NCBI GenBank assembly: GCA_016209995.1
Contig: JACQVC010000084.1
Span: forward strand, 1-6,571
DNA length: 6,571 bases
Source: Gemmatimonadota bacterium
GTDB lineage: Bacteria > Gemmatimonadota > Gemmatimonadetes > Longimicrobiales > Gaopeijiaceae
Reading direction: 5' to 3'
Shown here: piece by piece, positions 4,536 to 6,571 of the stretch
Layout: every line of letters begins with the position of its first letter
Numbering within the stretch: position 1 is the stretch's first letter
Position numbers and translations under genes: made by a program
The notes under the pieces: generated by a model
What the model was told of the DNA's origin: nothing
The model's database searches: none
The model's input: the letters and a program-made list of their open reading frames with translations, nothing else

Positions 4536-5384
4536 TCAATTCAGCCCGAGAATCCGCTTCACCCGCAGCTTCAGCGCGCTGGCGGTGACAGGATCCCGCC
4601 AGCGCCGCGATCCGTGGTCGTCCAGTCCGAACGTGTCTACGCGGCCGAGCGTTCCCGCTCGCTCGCGCTCGACGGGCTCGAGCAGCGCGTCCACCCAAAC
4701 GCGCAGAGAGTCTTCGGGGGCGCGGCTGTAGATCAGGAATTGCGTGTCAGTGTCCGCGAAGTATTGCACGAGCTGCACGAGGCGGGTGCGGTCTTGGCAC
4801 GTCTCCTGGCAGAATCCGGAGTAGTGCACGAGGATCAGAGTTGGATCGAACTGGCGGATCTCCTCCTCTCGGTGCCAGGTGGGTCCGATAGCCTCCTTCT
4901 GTCGGCGGATCGGCAGATCCAGCAGGACATCGCTCAACACATCGGCGTTCGTGCCGTTGAACGCGAGAGTCTCCGGGTCGTAGACACGGGCTGGATGCGG
5001 TGAATCCATCATGACCACGAGCGGCTCGACGGGCGGCACGGCACCTGTGGCCGCGTTGTCGCCTGTACTCAGCCCGCCTCGGTTGGCGCCCCGCGCGACG
5101 TACGCTACGCTTGCGCCCGCGATGATGAGCAGCCCCGCGATGATCGCGAGCTCGGCCCCACTCACCCGCGGTATGCGCTTCTCGCCGTGGTACCAGGCCA
5201 GGACGAGCACGGGCAGGAATCCTACGGCCAGAAGGGCAAACCCGGCGCGTTGGACCGCTGGCGACCACTCGAACGTCTCCCGAAGTAGATCCAGCACCTG
5301 GAGCGCGAGCCAGGCGCCGGCGAGGTAGGCTGCGGCCCATTGCAAGAGCTTGCGCCGCGCGAGTCGGTCAGGAAGCTGGATCAC
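4536..5384 (-). CDS. Three-helix membrane protein with an uncharacterised C-terminal alpha/beta domain
   Basis: A 282-residue protein. After the basic RLARRK come a first helix (about 14-34, QWAAAYLAGAWLALQVLDLL) and a second (about 46-65), then cytoplasmic YHGEKRIPR (65-73) and a third helix (about 78-97). The positive-inside rule puts the C-terminal part (about 120-282) outside the cytoplasm. That part has strands VEPLVVMMDS (119-128), PTLILVHYSG (181-190), TQFLIYSR (214-221) and RVDTFGL (248-254) separated by helices, suggesting an alpha/beta Rossmann-like domain. GTNADVLSDVLLDLP (144-158) looks conserved in style. Cys192 and Cys196 form a CxxxC motif. The N-terminal module recurs, to my knowledge, in Gemmatimonadota and Acidobacteriota membrane proteins with varied C-terminal domains. 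The start is GTG 5384, whose GTGA overlaps the peptidase stop by 4 bases, implying translational coupling; no later start fits before helix 1. Function unknown. Confidence 0.85.
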   Translation of the reverse strand: MIQLPDRLARRKLLQWAAAYLAGAWLALQVLDLLRETFEWSPAVQRAGFALLAVGFLPVLVLAWYHGEKRIPRVSGAELAIIAGLLIIAGASVAYVARGANRGGLSTGDNAATGAVPPVEPLVVMMDSPHPARVYDPETLAFNGTNADVLSDVLLDLPIRRQKEAIGPTWHREEEIRQFDPTLILVHYSGFCQETCQDRTRLVQLVQYFADTDTQFLIYSRAPEDSLRVWVDALLEPVERERAGTLGRVDTFGLDDHGSRRWRDPVTASALKLRVKRILGLN

Positions 5385-6571
5385 CGCTGGCCGAGAACTG
5401 CGGTCAGCGTGATGCGCTGGGCGGCACGTAGCACTACGATCGTCACCGTGTCGCCCGGCTTGTGCGCCCGCAGCGCGTACGTGTACGCGTAGAGGTCGGT
5501 GATCTCCGTCCCGTCGAAGCCCACGATCACATCGCCTGCCTGGAGACCGGCCTGCTGTGCGGGGCTGCCCTCGCGCACGCCGGTGATGCGCACTCCCGTG
5601 TCGACGGGCGTGAAGTCCGGGATGGTCCCGAGATACGGGCCATAGCCCTGATCCGAGGAGGGAGCGGTGGGGGCCGCTCCCGCGTGCGGATCCTGCGCCT
5701 GCACGATCGCGGTCAGCTGCGTTTGCGTCGCGACGTTGAGCGTGACTTCGGTCACGAGATCGGCGATCCGCTCGAGTCCCTCGACGTTGAGCTTCTGCCA
5801 ATCGTCGGACGGACGGTGGTAGTCTTCGTGGCTGTTCGTGAAGAAGTGGAGCACGGGGATGCCACGCGCGTAGAACGAGCTGTGATCGCTCGGCCCGAAT
5901 CCGTCGTCCGTGAGACCGAGGCGCAAGGGCTCGGCCAGCCCTCCATTTGCGCGCGCCAGAATATCGCGCCACTCCTCGGCCGTGCCCACGCCCATCACGG
6001 CGAGGCTGTTCTCGCGCAGCCGGCCGACCATGTCGAGGTTCAGCATCGCGATGATATCGTCGCGAGGGACCGTGGGGTTCTCGACGAAATGTGCGGAGCC
6101 GAGCAGTCCGCGCTCCTCGCCCGAGAAGCCGATGAACAGCACGGACGGGCCAGGGCGCTCGGGTCGCGTCGCGAGCCGGCGAGCCGTCTCGATGAGCACG
6201 GCGATACCGCTCGCGTTGTCGTCCGCGCCATTGTGGATCGTACCGTACTCGTCGGGCGCCAGAGACCCCTCTCCGCCGCGACCCAGGTGGTCCAGGTGCG
6301 CGCCGATCACTATGATCTGGTCGCGTAGCGTCGGATTGGCCCCGCGCAGCAGCGCGGCCACGTTGTGGGCCTCGGCGACACGCGGCTCGACGGCGGTGCG
6401 CAGCTCGAGCGCCGAGCCGCTCGCGGCGGCCTGGCGAACGGCAGCGGCCAGCGATCCGCGGACGGCCACGGCAGGAGCCCTGCCGGCCGGGCGCAGCTCT
6501 CCGTCGGGATCCGGGAGCGCGGCGCCGTTCGGGAGCAAGATCATTACGCCGGCTGCGCCGCGGCCTTCGGC
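5381..6571 (-). CDS. Secreted M28 di-zinc peptidase with C-terminal PDZ domain (5' end beyond the window)
   Basis: The last 396 residues of a clan MH peptidase; the frame stays open to the right edge, so signal peptide and N-terminus are missing. Fragment residues 1-45 (AEGRGAAGVMILLPNG and on) resemble the end of a protease-associated (PA) domain. The M28 domain follows: His92 and Asp94 (GAHLDH), bridging Asp117 (NGADDNASG), catalytic Glu152 and ligand Glu153 (SGEERGLLGS), Asp180 (NLDMVGR) and His252 (EDYHRPSD). All metal and catalytic residues are present, so it should act as an exported aminopeptidase. A Pro/Ala/Gln linker (about 288-308) leads to a PDZ domain (about 309-394) with GSPAQQAGLQAGDVIVGFDG (335-354), which normally binds peptide C-termini or regulates the protease. 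An ATG at 6544 is internal to the PA-like segment, so it is probably not the true start. The stop overlaps the start of the downstream membrane-protein gene. Confidence 0.93.
   Translation of the reverse strand, partial: AEGRGAAGVMILLPNGAALPDPDGELRPAGRAPAVAVRGSLAAAVRQAAASGSALELRTAVEPRVAEAHNVAALLRGANPTLRDQIIVIGAHLDHLGRGGEGSLAPDEYGTIHNGADDNASGIAVLIETARRLATRPERPGPSVLFIGFSGEERGLLGSAHFVENPTVPRDDIIAMLNLDMVGRLRENSLAVMGVGTAEEWRDILARANGGLAEPLRLGLTDDGFGPSDHSSFYARGIPVLHFFTNSHEDYHRPSDDWQKLNVEGLERIADLVTEVTLNVATQTQLTAIVQAQDPHAGAAPTAPSSDQGYGPYLGTIPDFTPVDTGVRITGVREGSPAQQAGLQAGDVIVGFDGTEITDLYAYTYALRAHKPGDTVTIVVLRAAQRITLTAVLGQR

Noticed and set aside
5385..5972. Upstream extension of the membrane protein by 196 codons
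   Set aside because: That part lies out of frame over the M28-PDZ gene, reads as Arg-rich shadow sequence, and the natural start is the coupled GTG at 5384.

Overview
The window is a dense, high-GC bacterial chromosomal segment. It carries seven well-supported protein genes plus one probable gene fragment at the left edge. I see no RNA gene, insertion sequence, CRISPR array or phage gene. The best taxonomic hint is the membrane protein at 4536-5384. Its N-terminal three-helix module (two helices, then a cytoplasmic Tyr-His-Gly-Glu-Lys turn, then a third helix) is one I associate with Gemmatimonadota and some Acidobacteriota. Together with the GC bias and the secreted clan MH peptidases this suggests a Gemmatimonadota-like soil or environmental bacterium. 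That assignment is an inference.

Layout, left to right. (1) Positions 1-111 probably hold the start of a minus-strand gene running off the left edge. It overlaps head-to-head with a plus-strand stand-alone response-regulator receiver protein (97-477). (2) A minus-strand pair of family 2 glycosyltransferases follows: a rhamnosyltransferase/WbbL-like enzyme (1327-2298), then, 25 bases downstream, an ALG5/DPM1-like polyprenyl-phosphate glycosyltransferase (531-1301). They are likely co-transcribed for surface-glycan or glycolipid assembly. (3) An exported M20 metallopeptidase (2297-3745) runs the other way. Its start codon overlaps that of the WbbL-like gene by two bases. (4) A 245-base intergenic region (3746-3990) is rich in inverted repeats and leads into a short exported beta-rich protein (3991-4506). 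(5) A minus-strand operon ends the window: a secreted M28 peptidase with a C-terminal PDZ domain (start beyond the right edge) overlaps by 4 bases the start of a three-helix membrane protein with an uncharacterised C-terminal domain.

Functionally this looks like cell-envelope and secretion business: lipid-linked sugar transfer, two exported di-zinc peptidases of different families, and envelope proteins of unknown role. I did not find a convincing new defence, mobile or biosynthetic system. The items most worth a second look are the structured leader and inverted repeats at 3747-3982, the head-to-head gene starts with no promoter space between them, and the uncharacterised CxxxC-containing domain coupled to the M28-PDZ peptidase.
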